Shown here in pieces: positions 7,959 to 16,524 of a stretch of DNA of 64,000 bases. The notes beneath the pieces were generated by a model. It saw only the letters and a program-made list of their open reading frames with translations, was not told the origin of the DNA and did not search any database. Where the stretch lies: positions 3,162,001-3,226,000 of the forward strand of contig NZ_CP071503.1 in assembly GCF_017354945.1 (NCBI RefSeq), given 5' to 3'. The first letter of the stretch is position 1. Every line of letters begins with the position of its first letter. The position numbers were made by a program, and so were the translations under genes. This DNA is from Shewanella avicenniae. Lineage in GTDB: Bacteria > Pseudomonadota > Gammaproteobacteria > Enterobacterales > Shewanellaceae.

Positions 7959-9071
7959 ATGAATACCGCCCCTTTTTCTCAGCGCATCATCGACTGGTAT
8001 CGGCAGTTCGGCCGCACCACCTTGCCATGGCAACAGCATAAAACCCCTTATAAAGTATGGATAAGTGAGATAATGTTGCAACAAACTCAAGTTGCCACCG
8101 TTATCCCTTACTTTGAGCGTTTTATGGCCCGCTTTGAAAGCGTTACCGCACTTGCGAACGCCGACATAGATGAAGTGCTGCATCATTGGACCGGACTAGG
8201 CTATTACGCCCGTGCCCGCAACCTGCATAAAGCCGCAGTGATTATCCGCGATAAATACCACGGTGAGTTTCCTACTCAATTTGATGAGGTGGTCGCCCTC
8301 CCCGGCATTGGTCGCTCTACTGCGGGCGCAATTTTGTCGCTGGCCAGCGGCCAACATCATGCAATTTTAGATGGCAACGTTAAACGGGTATTGGCGCGTC
8401 ACCACGCTGTGGCAGGTTGGCCGGGATTACCCAAAGTTGAGCAACAGCTGTGGCAGTTAGCAGACAACCTTTCGCCCGCTGAACATATCGACCAATACAA
8501 TCAAGCGATGATGGATATTGGTGCCACATTATGTACCCGCAGCAAGCCCGCCTGTGAACGTTGCCCAGTGGCATTTGATTGCCAAGCGCAGCGCCAAGGC
8601 AGACAAAAAGATTTCCCAGAGAAAAAGCCAAAAAAGACCATTCCGGTCAAAAATGGCTTTTTATTGGTGCTGCGCCAGCAACAGCATGAACAACAGCAAG
8701 TGTTACTGCAACAGCGCCCGCCAGCGGGAATTTGGGGCGGCTTGTGGTGTTTCCCAGAATTTAGCACTGAGGCTGAACTCAAGGCTGCCGCCGCGAAAAT
8801 CAATGCTGCTGCAAGCTTGCATCCACTGCCCGCATTTCGGCATACCTTTAGCCATTTTCACTTTGATATTCAGCCAGTGTTGCTAAACATAGCTGCAGCT
8901 GACAACGCCTTCAGTGAAACCATGCTAATGCCGCAAGCTGGCAATGCCGTCATGGAAGCTAAAGCCACTCTCTGGTATAACTTAACGCAACCATCAAGGG
9001 TCGGGCTGGCCGCCGCAACTGAGCGGATTATTGCCAGTCTTCAGACCGCTTCAATCAAGGAGCTTGAATAA
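7959..9071 (+). CDS. mutY: Adenine DNA glycosylase
   Basis: Removes adenine mispaired with 8-oxoguanine. At 370 residues it is full length. The catalytic residues fall at Glu37 ([10 protein letters not shown]) and Asp138 (LDGNVKRV), the same numbers as in E. coli MutY. The helix-hairpin-helix [12 protein letters not shown] lies at 114-125. The 4Fe-4S ligands are Cys192, Cys199, Cys202 and Cys208 (CX6CX2CX5C). The C-terminal third is the NUDIX-like domain that reads 8-oxoG ([12 protein letters not shown]). The start is the ATG beginning [10 protein letters not shown]; an open frame continues 75 codons upstream but shows no homology. It is followed after 3 nt by yggX. Confidence 0.96.
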   Translation: MNTAPFSQRIIDWYRQFGRTTLPWQQHKTPYKVWISEIMLQQTQVATVIPYFERFMARFESVTALANADIDEVLHHWTGLGYYARARNLHKAAVIIRDKYHGEFPTQFDEVVALPGIGRSTAGAILSLASGQHHAILDGNVKRVLARHHAVAGWPGLPKVEQQLWQLADNLSPAEHIDQYNQAMMDIGATLCTRSKPACERCPVAFDCQAQRQGRQKDFPEKKPKKTIPVKNGFLLVLRQQQHEQQQVLLQQRPPAGIWGGLWCFPEFSTEAELKAAAAKINAAASLHPLPAFRHTFSHFHFDIQPVLLNIAAADNAFSETMLMPQAGNAVMEAKATLWYNLTQPSRVGLAAATERIIASLQTASIKELE

Positions 9072-9074
9072 ATT

Positions 9075-9353
9075 ATGGCACGCACAGTTCATTGTGTTTA
9101 TTTCAACAAAGACGCCGACGGGCTGGATTTTCAACTTTACCCAGGCGAGTTGGGTAAAAAGATCTTTGATAGCATCAGTAAAGAAGCTTGGGCGCTGTGG
9201 CAAAACAAGCAAACCATGCTAATCAACGAGAAAAAGCTCAACATGATGAATCCAGAGCACCGCAAGTTGCTTGAGGAACACATGGTCGCATTCCTGTTTG
9301 AAGGTGATGAAGTGCACGTGGAAGGTTATGTTCCACCAAAAGATGAAGAGTGA
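9075..9353 (+). CDS. yggX: YggX, Fe(II)-trafficking / oxidative damage protection protein
   Basis: A 92-residue protein matching the YggX family over its whole length. The N-terminus is [19 protein letters not shown], with the single conserved Cys7, followed by [18 protein letters not shown] and, near residue 55, [20 protein letters not shown]. YggX is linked to iron handling and protection of Fe-S clusters from superoxide. It is the second gene of the mutY-yggX pair, as in enterobacteria, and ends at a strong terminator. Its ribosome site (AGGAG) lies inside the end of mutY, somewhat far from the ATG. Confidence 0.95.
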   Translation: MARTVHCVYFNKDADGLDFQLYPGELGKKIFDSISKEAWALWQNKQTMLINEKKLNMMNPEHRKLLEEHMVAFLFEGDEVHVEGYVPPKDEE

Positions 9354-9388
9354 TTTTTCTCTTTTTGTAGCGCGTAGCTCAAAGTGAC

Positions 9389-9412
9389 AAAAGGCCCTTG
9401 ATGGGCCTTTTT
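9389..9412 (+). terminator. Intrinsic terminator of mutY-yggX
   Basis: AAAAGGCCC / GGGCCTTTT inverted repeat with a 5-nt loop, ending in TTTTT. It lies 35 nt after the yggX stop. It marks the boundary between core genome and the AT-rich stretch that follows. Confidence 0.9.
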
Positions 9413-9475
9413 GCTGCCTACTAAATTCGCTGATGTACGTTCATAAACGTTAGCTGAACTTAATGCTGAGAACCG

Positions 9476-9867
9476 TTGTGGCTGATACTTTGGGCGAAAT
9501 ATAAGCCAAGTGACCTACAAAAGGTTTCAGAGCTAACCGAATCCTCCACAAATTCGGATAATTATTTCACAGGACAATTTACTAATGATGTAACATATTT
9601 ACCCGCAAGATTAAGTTTAAAAATAACCTTGTCTGAAGAAAAAATAAGGATAACGTTATAATTCAACCTCAAAGAATATTTACGCCAGAACCAATATCCT
9701 TTTACATTTCAACAGGAAAAAAAGCACCAACACCACCAACTGTGGATGGAGGAACTAACACCTGTACTGATCAAGAGAAAAATAGTTTTAGGACGATTTG
9801 TACTTCAGATATAAACACGGAGTCGCCATCTTATTCCGATTGTGTTAGATGTAGTTTGTTAACATAA
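9476..9867 (+). pseudogene. Frame-broken AT-rich ORF, unknown function
   Basis: Two consecutive open frames join well if one base is gained in an A6 run at 9639-9644. The first (from a TTG at 9476) ends its useful part at LSLKITLSEEK; the second, in the -1 frame, continues NKDNVIIQPQRIFTPEPISF and runs to a TAA at 9865. The combined product would be about 130 residues, ending in a Pro/Thr-rich linker (APTPPTVDGG) and a tail with four cysteines (TNTC, TIC, SDCVRC). No stop codon interrupts either half, and the composition differs from neighbouring genes. There is no convincing start or ribosome site, so this is probably the 3' remnant of a larger gene, or it carries a sequencing error. I do not recognise the family. 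Confidence 0.4.
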
Positions 9868-9879
9868 AACAAACTTAAT

Positions 9880-10884
9880 TTATTTTTTAAATGCAGCTTC
9901 ATATAATTCACTAACTTGACTAGGAGTAAAATTTATTTTGGAGAATATATTCATTTTAGGTCCATCTTTTTCTACTAAGTCCCATTTTTTAGTTTTTATA
10001 TATTGATAAGTAAGTTTCTCAAGTGTAACAAGTAAAGCATTATTTAACACCCTCATATTCCCCTTACCCATCTCATCTAACTTGTCAGTTTCTTTTTTAA
10101 ATTTTAGGTAAATGGCTTTTTTCGCTTCTAAATCGCCATTGATGTATGAGTCCCATAATTGGTTTTGTTCAAGTACAATCTTTTGGTTTTCTTCTTCAGA
10201 TAATGGCATATGTTTATATTTTTGATCTTCAAATACTTTTAACGTATAAACCATTCCTTTAATTAATTTTTCTTCTGAGGTTTGTAGTTCTTTTAAATTA
10301 TAGGCCCAATAAGCACGACCAATTCCAAAATAAATACTTTCAATTTGTGGTTTTTTTTTAAAAACCTTACTACTAAGAGCATCTTCTGAGTTTATATGAT
10401 GAATTATAGTTTTTTCAAGTAATCTATAATCAAATACTTTAGTTTTATCTCCAACATAAATTTCAGCAAGATCAGTATTTGCTTGTCTGCTAAATTCTCC
10501 TGCTGAAATATAACCTTTAATTTTATTTTCAATAGCCTGGGGACTTTCACTAGACTCGTTTTCAAATCTATATGCAAAAGAAGGTTTTTCTTTAGCAACT
10601 TTTTGTTCAAGTTGGTTTTCTTTTAATTTTTGAGCTCTAAGAGCAAGTTCTTGCTCTTTTAATTTTAGTTCTTTTGCTTTTAATTTAAGTTCTTGTTCTC
10701 TATTTTTAAGCTCCATCATTTGAAGCCTTGCTTCTAACTGTGCTGGTGTTTCTTGAGTTTGCACTTGTTGTGTTTGGCTATTTTGTTCAGAAGCTGAACT
10801 TAACCCATCTTGCGCGTTAGTGGCTGCTGTTGCAGCGCTCATTATCCCGCCCTGCAGGGCAAGTAGCACAATAGATCGCCACAT
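9880..10884 (-). CDS. Exported coiled-coil protein of unknown function
   Basis: A 334-residue protein I do not recognise. Residues 1-24 form a Sec signal peptide (MWRSIVLLALQGG...AATA) without a lipobox. Residues 25-50 are Gln/Thr/Ser-rich, and residues about 50-95 are a highly charged coiled coil with repeated ELKLK/EQEL heptads. Residues 105-334 look like a helical globular domain rich in Lys, Glu, Tyr and Trp. The start has an AAGGA ribosome site 8-9 nt upstream. After the first ~50 codons the gene is visibly AT-rich compared with all neighbours. It sits convergent to the broken ORF at 9476-9867, in what looks like an acquired islet. Confidence 0.7.
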   Translation of the reverse strand: MWRSIVLLALQGGIMSAATAATNAQDGLSSASEQNSQTQQVQTQETPAQLEARLQMMELKNREQELKLKAKELKLKEQELALRAQKLKENQLEQKVAKEKPSFAYRFENESSESPQAIENKIKGYISAGEFSRQANTDLAEIYVGDKTKVFDYRLLEKTIIHHINSEDALSSKVFKKKPQIESIYFGIGRAYWAYNLKELQTSEEKLIKGMVYTLKVFEDQKYKHMPLSEEENQKIVLEQNQLWDSYINGDLEAKKAIYLKFKKETDKLDEMGKGNMRVLNNALLVTLEKLTYQYIKTKKWDLVEKDGPKMNIFSKINFTPSQVSELYEAAFKK

Positions 10885-11014
10885 AATTAGATTTCCTTGC
10901 TAATGCTAATTTAATATTGAACAAAATATACACAGAAAGCATATTTTTTGTATCCGTTAAGGTCACACTTCTCAGCTGCACATACTAAAACGCACAAGCA
11001 TAGTGCTTCGAAAA

Positions 11015-12184
11015 TTAATTGCGCTGCGTCATTCCCAAAAAGCTGATACCGACAAGTGAGAGCACAATCCCGCCGCTGCACACCGCCAACCAGCCTTGCC
11101 ATTGATAGAGGATGACCGAGATATAAGACCCCAGTGCGCCGCCAGCAAAGTAGCTGGTCATATAGCCTGCGTTTAGGCGGTTACGGGCTTCAGGCTGCAA
11201 AGCATAAACTACGTTCTGGTTACTGACATGCGCCATCTGCACCGCCAAATCGAGCAGCACAATGCCGATGATTAAACTGAGCAGTGAATGGTCAGCTAAC
11301 AACAATAGCCCCCAGCTGATTAACCCAGCAATCCATCCCACCCAACTGCCAATGCTGCCTTTACCTATATCGGCCAATTTGCCTGCCCATTTTGCTGCAG
11401 CAACGCCAGCAACACCGGCAATACCAAACAAGCCGATGACCGCATCAGAATACTCATACGGCGGGTTAGCAAGCAAAAAGGCCAGAGGCGTCCAAAACAG
11501 GGTAAACATGGCAAAGCTAAGCGCCCCTAAAAACGAGCGCTGGGCGAGCACAGGTTCGGTTTTAAACAGGGAAATCACCGAACTGAGTAACTGCTGATAG
11601 GTTAACGACACTTGGGGCTGATATTTAGGTAGCGATCGCCACAACGCCAAGGTGCAGATCAAAATGGCGACAGCGGCCACCCAATACACCGCTTGCCACG
11701 ACAGCAAAGATGAGATGGTGCCAGCCACTACACGGGCGAGCAAAATCCCCAGCAACAAACCGCCCATCACAGTGCCAACCGCTTTACCGCGCTGTTCAGG
11801 CGCCGACAAGGTGGCAGCCAGCGGCACTAATACTTGCGCCACCACCGAACACGCGCCCGTTACCGCGGTACCCACAATCAGCCAACCCACTGTGGGCGCT
11901 AAGGCATTAACAAACAAGCCCACCGTTGCCAGTAGCATTAACAGCACAATCATGTAGCGGCGCTCAACCAAATCGGCCAACGGCACCAGAAAAAACAGCC
12001 CGAGCCCATAACTTAACTGTGCGGCGGTGACGATACTGCCCGCCATTGAGTGCGATACATTTAACGCTTGCGCTATGGTGTCGAGCAAAGGCTGCACGTA
12101 GTAGTTGTTGGCCACGGCTACACCGGTGGCAATGGCCATCAATAAAATGAGTTTGGGAGAAAGCGTGCTGGTTTCAGGTTGCAT
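11015..12184 (-). CDS. MFS transporter
   Basis: A 389-residue membrane protein with about twelve hydrophobic segments, typical of the major facilitator superfamily. The first helix contains GVAVANNYYVQPLLDTIA, a signature of a family of uncharacterised drug/metabolite exporters (DHA1-like). A loop-2/3 motif PLADLVERR lies near residue 70. The substrate cannot be deduced. The start at MQPETSTLS has an AAGGA ribosome site; an ATG 17 codons upstream lacks one. It stands alone between the AT-rich islet and the tRNA genes and is not flanked by a regulator. Confidence 0.88.
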   Translation of the reverse strand: MQPETSTLSPKLILLMAIATGVAVANNYYVQPLLDTIAQALNVSHSMAGSIVTAAQLSYGLGLFFLVPLADLVERRYMIVLLMLLATVGLFVNALAPTVGWLIVGTAVTGACSVVAQVLVPLAATLSAPEQRGKAVGTVMGGLLLGILLARVVAGTISSLLSWQAVYWVAAVAILICTLALWRSLPKYQPQVSLTYQQLLSSVISLFKTEPVLAQRSFLGALSFAMFTLFWTPLAFLLANPPYEYSDAVIGLFGIAGVAGVAAAKWAGKLADIGKGSIGSWVGWIAGLISWGLLLLADHSLLSLIIGIVLLDLAVQMAHVSNQNVVYALQPEARNRLNAGYMTSYFAGGALGSYISVILYQWQGWLAVCSGGIVLSLVGISFLGMTQRN

Positions 12185-12494
12185 ATACGTCCTTGGCAAG
12201 ATGAACTGGAAAAGCGCCGTTTGCGAATCCCGCATTATGCGCTTTTATGGCTACATCAGAAAGGCGTGATACTGGCCACCAACAGTATCAATGGCGTTAA
12301 CAAGCTAAGAATATGGCGTTTTTGGGTGACTTTGGTGCTTAAAAACGCATTTTGTGCATTAACTAAGCGAATAAAACCTTGGAGATAAAAAAGGGCTTGC
12401 GCCAGTAAAATGTCCTGCTATATGATACGCACCACTTCAGCGGGACAGGATGTTGTGTGACTCGCTAAAGTAATGACTGATAAAGAAATCAGTT
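12185..12494. other. Intergenic region between MFS gene and tRNAs
   Basis: About 310 bases with no supported gene. The left part should hold the minus-strand promoter of the MFS gene, and the right part holds the tRNA promoter at 12397-12426. Short ORFs here have no ribosome sites. Confidence 0.5.
12397..12426 (+). promoter_or_regulatory. Putative promoter of the tRNA-Phe/tRNA-Thr operon
   Basis: TTGCGC (-35) at 12397-12402 and TATGAT (-10) at 12421-12426, spacer 18 nt. They are followed by a GC-rich discriminator (ACGCACC), as in stringently controlled stable-RNA promoters. The predicted start lies about 60 nt upstream of tRNA-Phe. Confidence 0.6.
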
Positions 12495-12570
12495 GCCCGA
12501 ATAGCTCAGTCGGTAGAGCAGCGGATTGAAAATCCGCGTGTCCCTGGTTCGATTCCGGGTTCGGGCACCA
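12495..12570 (+). tRNA. tRNA-Phe (GAA)
   Basis: A 76-nt cloverleaf with encoded CCA. The acceptor stem is GCCCGAA/TTCGGGC, the D-arm contains AGCTCAGTCGGTAGAGC, the anticodon GAA is at 12528-12530 within GGATTGAAAATCC, and the T-loop is GGTTCGATTCC. All invariant positions are present. Confidence 0.98.
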
Positions 12571-12576
12571 CTTGAT

Positions 12577-12652
<76 letters not shown>

Positions 12653-12660
12653 TTTTTAAG

Positions 12661-12683
12661 GCCACTTTTAAGTGGCTTTTTTT
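12661..12683 (+). terminator. Intrinsic terminator of the tRNA operon
   Basis: GCCACT / AGTGGC hairpin with a 4-nt loop, followed by seven T, 9 nt after the tRNA-Thr CCA end. Confidence 0.9.
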
Positions 12684-12742
12684 ATGTCTAAAATTCACCA
12701 TATCCTGCCAAATTATCGGTTGCCACGGTCAATTTTGGACAA

Positions 12743-12766
12743 TAAAAAAGGCGGTGAATCACCGCC
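12743..12766 (-). terminator. Intrinsic terminator of the SapC gene
   Basis: GGCGGTGA / TCACCGCC inverted repeat at 12750-12766. On the minus strand it is followed by six T. It lies 24 nt after the stop codon of the SapC-family gene. Confidence 0.85.
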
Positions 12767-12790
12767 CTCTCGTCAACCGTTAACTCACTC

Positions 12791-13492
12791 TTACAGTGCG
12801 TTTTCAGCCAGTACCAAACGTGGAATTTGGTTCAGTGAAGTTAGGTGGCTGTAGATAGGACCTAACAGGCCTTTCTTACGCAGATCCAAAAAGTCTTCGT
12901 CGCTCAGCCCAGCCAGTTTACGCTCATCGATCAGGTAGATACCGTTGATGTTGCGTTTTTCGCCTTTGACTTCAACAGTCAGGGTTTGTTGGATCAGCAG
13001 TTCTTTTTCAGCAAGGAACTTCAACACAGCGCGAGATTGTTGATCTTGTTCGAAGTGACGCAGTACTTGCTCACGACGCTCTTTCAGCGCAGCAGTTTCT
13101 TCGCCGTTTTCAAACAGGGCTACGCCCTCTTCTTTGCTCAGCAGTTCGCTTTCTTCGCGAATACCAAACCATACGCGGTCAGTTTGTTCTGGGTCTAATA
13201 CTACAGCCAGTGGGTAGTCACGCAGTACGTTTGGAATGTAAGTACCCGTCCATTCGTCATCTTTAACACGCAGGTTTTGTTGTGGCTTTAAGCCCAACAT
13301 CATAACGGCTTGGAAATCGTTAGATTCAGCGTTTGCTTTAACAAATACAACAGGCACGTCGGTGGCTGCATACATCACTTCATGCAGGCTTACTGGCATC
13401 AGATGTTCATTAGCAACATGCGCAAAAGTCGGTTTCTTAAATTTAAGATCGGCATGTTTAGTTGGATCTAACAGTGAAATTGCTTGGGTCAT
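12791..13492 (-). CDS. SapC family protein
   Basis: A 233-residue protein of the SapC family, named after a Caulobacter/Campylobacter S-layer-associated gene; its biochemical role is unknown. Features seen: LMPVSLHEVMYAATDVPVVF around residues 31-50, a central WTGTYIPNVLRDYPLAVV motif around 82-99, and FGIREESELLSKEEGVALF. The C-terminal end is RLVLAENAL. There is no signal peptide or membrane segment, so it is probably cytoplasmic. It is monocistronic, with its own terminator, and no S-layer genes lie nearby, so the family name should not be read as a function here. Confidence 0.85.
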   Translation of the reverse strand: MTQAISLLDPTKHADLKFKKPTFAHVANEHLMPVSLHEVMYAATDVPVVFVKANAESNDFQAVMMLGLKPQQNLRVKDDEWTGTYIPNVLRDYPLAVVLDPEQTDRVWFGIREESELLSKEEGVALFENGEETAALKERREQVLRHFEQDQQSRAVLKFLAEKELLIQQTLTVEVKGEKRNINGIYLIDERKLAGLSDEDFLDLRKKGLLGPIYSHLTSLNQIPRLVLAENAL

Positions 13493-13677
13493 TTAAAGCT
13501 CCTTGAGGGCTCTTTTTCTCTAAATTCTAAGTTCCGATTTAACAGGAAGCGCTTTTCCCTTGCCCGTAGTTATACCCTGTTTCATTCACGAATAGAAATA
13601 CAAAACCATAACAAACTGTGACTCAAACGCCGAGAAATGGGCGATTTTGCCTCGACTGCGGGATTTTTAAGCAAGCA

Positions 13678-13707
13678 GAAAACAGAAAGGGAAGCGAATG
13701 CTTCCCT
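13678..13707 (-). terminator. Intrinsic terminator of ndh
   Basis: GGGAAGC / GCTTCCC stem of 7 bp with a 4-nt GAAT loop at 13689-13706. On the minus strand it is followed by TTTCTGTTTT. It sits 20 nt after the ndh stop codon. Confidence 0.75.
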
Positions 13708-13726
13708 CAATCGAATATTTGTAGCC

Positions 13727-15016
13727 TTAATGCAGCTTGAGTTTTGGCCGCTGCCATTTCAATAATCGCTGCGCCAAGCTAAATACGGCAGCTGAGAACC
13801 AGCCATATAAGCTGCCTAAGTGGCGTTGATACAGCGACAGATACATCATCCGCGCCACGTAGCCTTCAATAAACAGTGAGCGCGAACGTAAGTTGCCCAT
13901 CAAGTTACCCACAGCAGAGAAACGGCTGAGTGACACCAAAGATCCATAGTCACGGTATTCAAATGGGTTTTCCGCTTTGCCTTTCATGCGGTTGAGCAAG
14001 TTTTGGAACAAGCATTCGGCCATTTGCGATGCAGCTTGCGCCCGTGGCGGTACGGGCTTGCCACTTTCTTGGATCAGCATAGCGCAATCGCCGATGGCGT
14101 AAATACATTCATGGCCTTTAACGCGCATGCAGGCATCTACTTCCACTTGATTACGTTTGTTGATTGGCAAAGCAGTAAAACGTTGCAGCGCATCAGGGCC
14201 TTTAACCCCAGCAGCCCACACTTTTAAGCCGCAGTTGATCAAAACGTTATCGGGGGTGATAAAGCCTTCTTTAACCACTTCTTTTACCTGCACACCGATA
14301 TGCAAGCGCACGCCGATATGGTCCAGTACGGTTTGCGCGCGGGCGCTGACTTTATCGGGCAAGGCTGGCAGGATTTTTTGCGCGGCTTCGACCAAGTGGA
14401 TCTCAAGGTGAGATTTATCGATATTGAGGTAGCCGTATTCTTTGACCGATTCCAGCACATGATGCAGCTCGGCGGCTAACTCGACGCCGGTCGCCCCTGC
14501 GCCGACAATACCAATGCTGAGTTTTTCATTGGTTTCATCGAGCAACAGCAGCTCATCGAGCAGTTTTTTATGGAATAGGTTGGCGCTTTCTAAGCTATCA
14601 AGGAAGATACAGTGTTGTTCAGCACCTGGGGTATTGAAGCTGTTCGATACGCTACCAATCGCCAGCACGAGGTAGTCATAGCTGACTTCACGCTCGCCGA
14701 GTAGCTCTTCGCCTTCATCATTCAATACACGAGAAAGGTAAACGCATTTTTTCTGGGGGTTACAGTCGTTGATCTCGCCGCGCAGAAAACGATAGCCGTT
14801 CTTCAAGCCATGGTCGCGATACAGCAGCCCTTCAACAGACTGATCAATCACGCCAACTGCGACTTCATGTAACTTTGGTTTCCAAATATGTACAGGGCTT
14901 TTATCAATCAAACAGATTTCAGCTTCACCTGACAAACCGAGTTTTCGGCCAAGTTTTGAAGCAAGTGCTAAACCACCAGCACCACCTCCAACAATCACGA
15001 TTCGTTTAGCGGTCAC
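13727..15016 (-). CDS. ndh: NADH dehydrogenase type II (NDH-2)
   Basis: A 429-residue single-subunit, non-proton-pumping NADH:quinone oxidoreductase on the inner face of the inner membrane. It resembles E. coli Ndh along its length. The FAD-binding GGGAGGLALA is at residues 9-18, WKPKLHEVA near 45, the NADH-binding GAGATGVELAAE near 171-182, and AIGDCA near 306. The amphipathic C-terminus ends RPKLKLH, as E. coli Ndh ends RPRLKLH. The start codon is GTG with an AGGGGA ribosome site 8 nt upstream; the ATG further upstream runs into a stop. It is monocistronic with its own terminator. Confidence 0.95.
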   Translation of the reverse strand: MTAKRIVIVGGGAGGLALASKLGRKLGLSGEAEICLIDKSPVHIWKPKLHEVAVGVIDQSVEGLLYRDHGLKNGYRFLRGEINDCNPQKKCVYLSRVLNDEGEELLGEREVSYDYLVLAIGSVSNSFNTPGAEQHCIFLDSLESANLFHKKLLDELLLLDETNEKLSIGIVGAGATGVELAAELHHVLESVKEYGYLNIDKSHLEIHLVEAAQKILPALPDKVSARAQTVLDHIGVRLHIGVQVKEVVKEGFITPDNVLINCGLKVWAAGVKGPDALQRFTALPINKRNQVEVDACMRVKGHECIYAIGDCAMLIQESGKPVPPRAQAASQMAECLFQNLLNRMKGKAENPFEYRDYGSLVSLSRFSAVGNLMGNLRSRSLFIEGYVARMMYLSLYQRHLGSLYGWFSAAVFSLAQRLLKWQRPKLKLH

Positions 15017-15141
15017 AACTCAAATCCCCTCATGAACCTCAATAAATTGTGTTAGTTATATCACATTTATACAGACTAATGAGCTGAGCCTATGACCAGA
15101 TCACTAAGTTTTGTTTTGTAAAAAATCTAATAAATGGACAG

Positions 15142-16524
15142 CTAAGTTGCCAGTGTTCGCTGCTGTAATTGATTAAACTTACGCAACATCCACACGGCTA
15201 ACAGCGTACTACAACAGGATAACGACACCCACACACCGTTTACCCCAAACAGCGCGCCAAGGCTTGCCAGCAACAGCCCAATCAGCAGCAGTTTACTGCC
15301 GGTCAGCAAGTTGGCCTCTTTCGGGCGGTTCATTGCTTGAAATAAGGCTGCACCCACTAACACCATCCCTTCCATCGGTAAGCCCCAAAAGTAGAGATAC
15401 ATGCCTTCGACCGCATAGGGCGTAAGTTGCGGGTTATCGCCGGCAAACAGAAACACCAACCACTCGGGCTTACTGTAGATAAAGCCCATGCCCAATATGG
15501 CCACCAGCAAGCTCAAGCTCAGCGCCAGCTTTACGGTTTGCCTAACGCGATCATATAAACCTGCGCCTACGTTAAAACTGAGTAGCGGTTGCGTGCCCAA
15601 GGCGATGCCTTCAAAGATCAGATAGAACAGCGCTTCGGTATAACTCACCACCCCGTATGCGGCGAGATGAATCGCACTGCCCTGCCATAAAAACGCCAGA
15701 TTATGCAGCGTTAACACCACCGAAAGATACAGCGTCATCATCATGCTTGGCACGCCAAGGCGCAGCATCTGTTTGCTCCAATGCCAACTTAAGCGCAACT
15801 GTTCACGGCCAATGCGCAAGCGGCAGTCTGCCGAAAAAAAGTGGCGCATACACAGCCATGCGGCAACGCCTTGGCAGATCATGGTGGCAATCGCGACCCC
15901 AGCAAAATCAAGCGGGATGACCACAATCAGCAGCCAATCCAGCACAATATTGAGTACGCCGCAGCCGATTTGGATCAACGTTACCCGCAGCGGAAACCCA
16001 TCATTGCGCAGCATGGCGGTGAAGGTCATCGATAGAATGGGAAACACGCTGAGCAGAAAGTACCAGAACAGGTAGGTTTTGGAGTAAGTAAGCACTTCGC
16101 CGCTGACGCCAATCAGCCCTAGCACAAACTCTCGGCTAGAAATCCCAATGATGGCCAGCAGCACACCGGCGATAATCGACACCAATATACTGTTGCCAAT
16201 AATCTGCCGCGCCGCACTAAGATTACCTTTGCCAAGTTGCAACGAGGCTAACGCCGCGCTGCCCATGCCCACCAGCGCGCCAATCGCATAAATCACCGCG
16301 CCCACTGGATAGGCCAAAGTGATAGCCGCCAACCCAGTTTCACCGAGAAAATGGCCGATAAACATGCCATCGACGGTGACATAAATGCCGGTGGCCAACA
16401 TCGACACCACGGTCGGCATGGCATAACGCCAAAACAGCCGCGTGATGGATTGGATTGCCAGCTCATCTTGCAGCGCATCCACTTGCTGTTCTTTCTGTGC
16501 CAATGGTTCAGCGCTCAAACTCAT
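15142..16524 (-). CDS. MATE family efflux transporter
   Basis: A 460-residue multidrug and toxic compound extrusion family protein with about twelve membrane segments. The first helix region contains FWRYAMPTVVSMLATGIY, followed by TVDGMFIGHFLGETGLAA (the typical MATE helix-2 sequence), AYPVGAV and GMGSAALAS. Substrate unknown; MATE pumps usually exchange Na+ or H+ for cationic compounds. The ATG overlaps the stop of the upstream CobW-type GTPase gene (ATGA), so the two are translationally coupled. The upstream in-frame Met at 16551 lies inside that gene and is rejected. Confidence 0.9.
   Translation of the reverse strand: MSLSAEPLAQKEQQVDALQDELAIQSITRLFWRYAMPTVVSMLATGIYVTVDGMFIGHFLGETGLAAITLAYPVGAVIYAIGALVGMGSAALASLQLGKGNLSAARQIIGNSILVSIIAGVLLAIIGISSREFVLGLIGVSGEVLTYSKTYLFWYFLLSVFPILSMTFTAMLRNDGFPLRVTLIQIGCGVLNIVLDWLLIVVIPLDFAGVAIATMICQGVAAWLCMRHFFSADCRLRIGREQLRLSWHWSKQMLRLGVPSMMMTLYLSVVLTLHNLAFLWQGSAIHLAAYGVVSYTEALFYLIFEGIALGTQPLLSFNVGAGLYDRVRQTVKLALSLSLLVAILGMGFIYSKPEWLVFLFAGDNPQLTPYAVEGMYLYFWGLPMEGMVLVGAALFQAMNRPKEANLLTGSKLLLIGLLLASLGALFGVNGVWVSLSCCSTLLAVWMLRKFNQLQQRTLAT

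Noticed and set aside
9630..9660. Programmed -1 frameshifting in the broken ORF
   Set aside because: The zero-frame codons at the A-run (AAA ATA) do not form a good X-XXY-YYZ heptamer, because ATA would have to re-pair with AAT. A simple indel is more likely.
10404..10610. A 68-codon Lys/Leu-rich ORF inside the exported coiled-coil gene
   Set aside because: Same strand, different frame of an AT-rich gene; it is a shadow without its own signals.
12791..13492. An S-layer or secretion system suggested by the SapC name
   Set aside because: The protein has no export signal and no S-layer, secretion or glycan genes lie around it; the name is historical.
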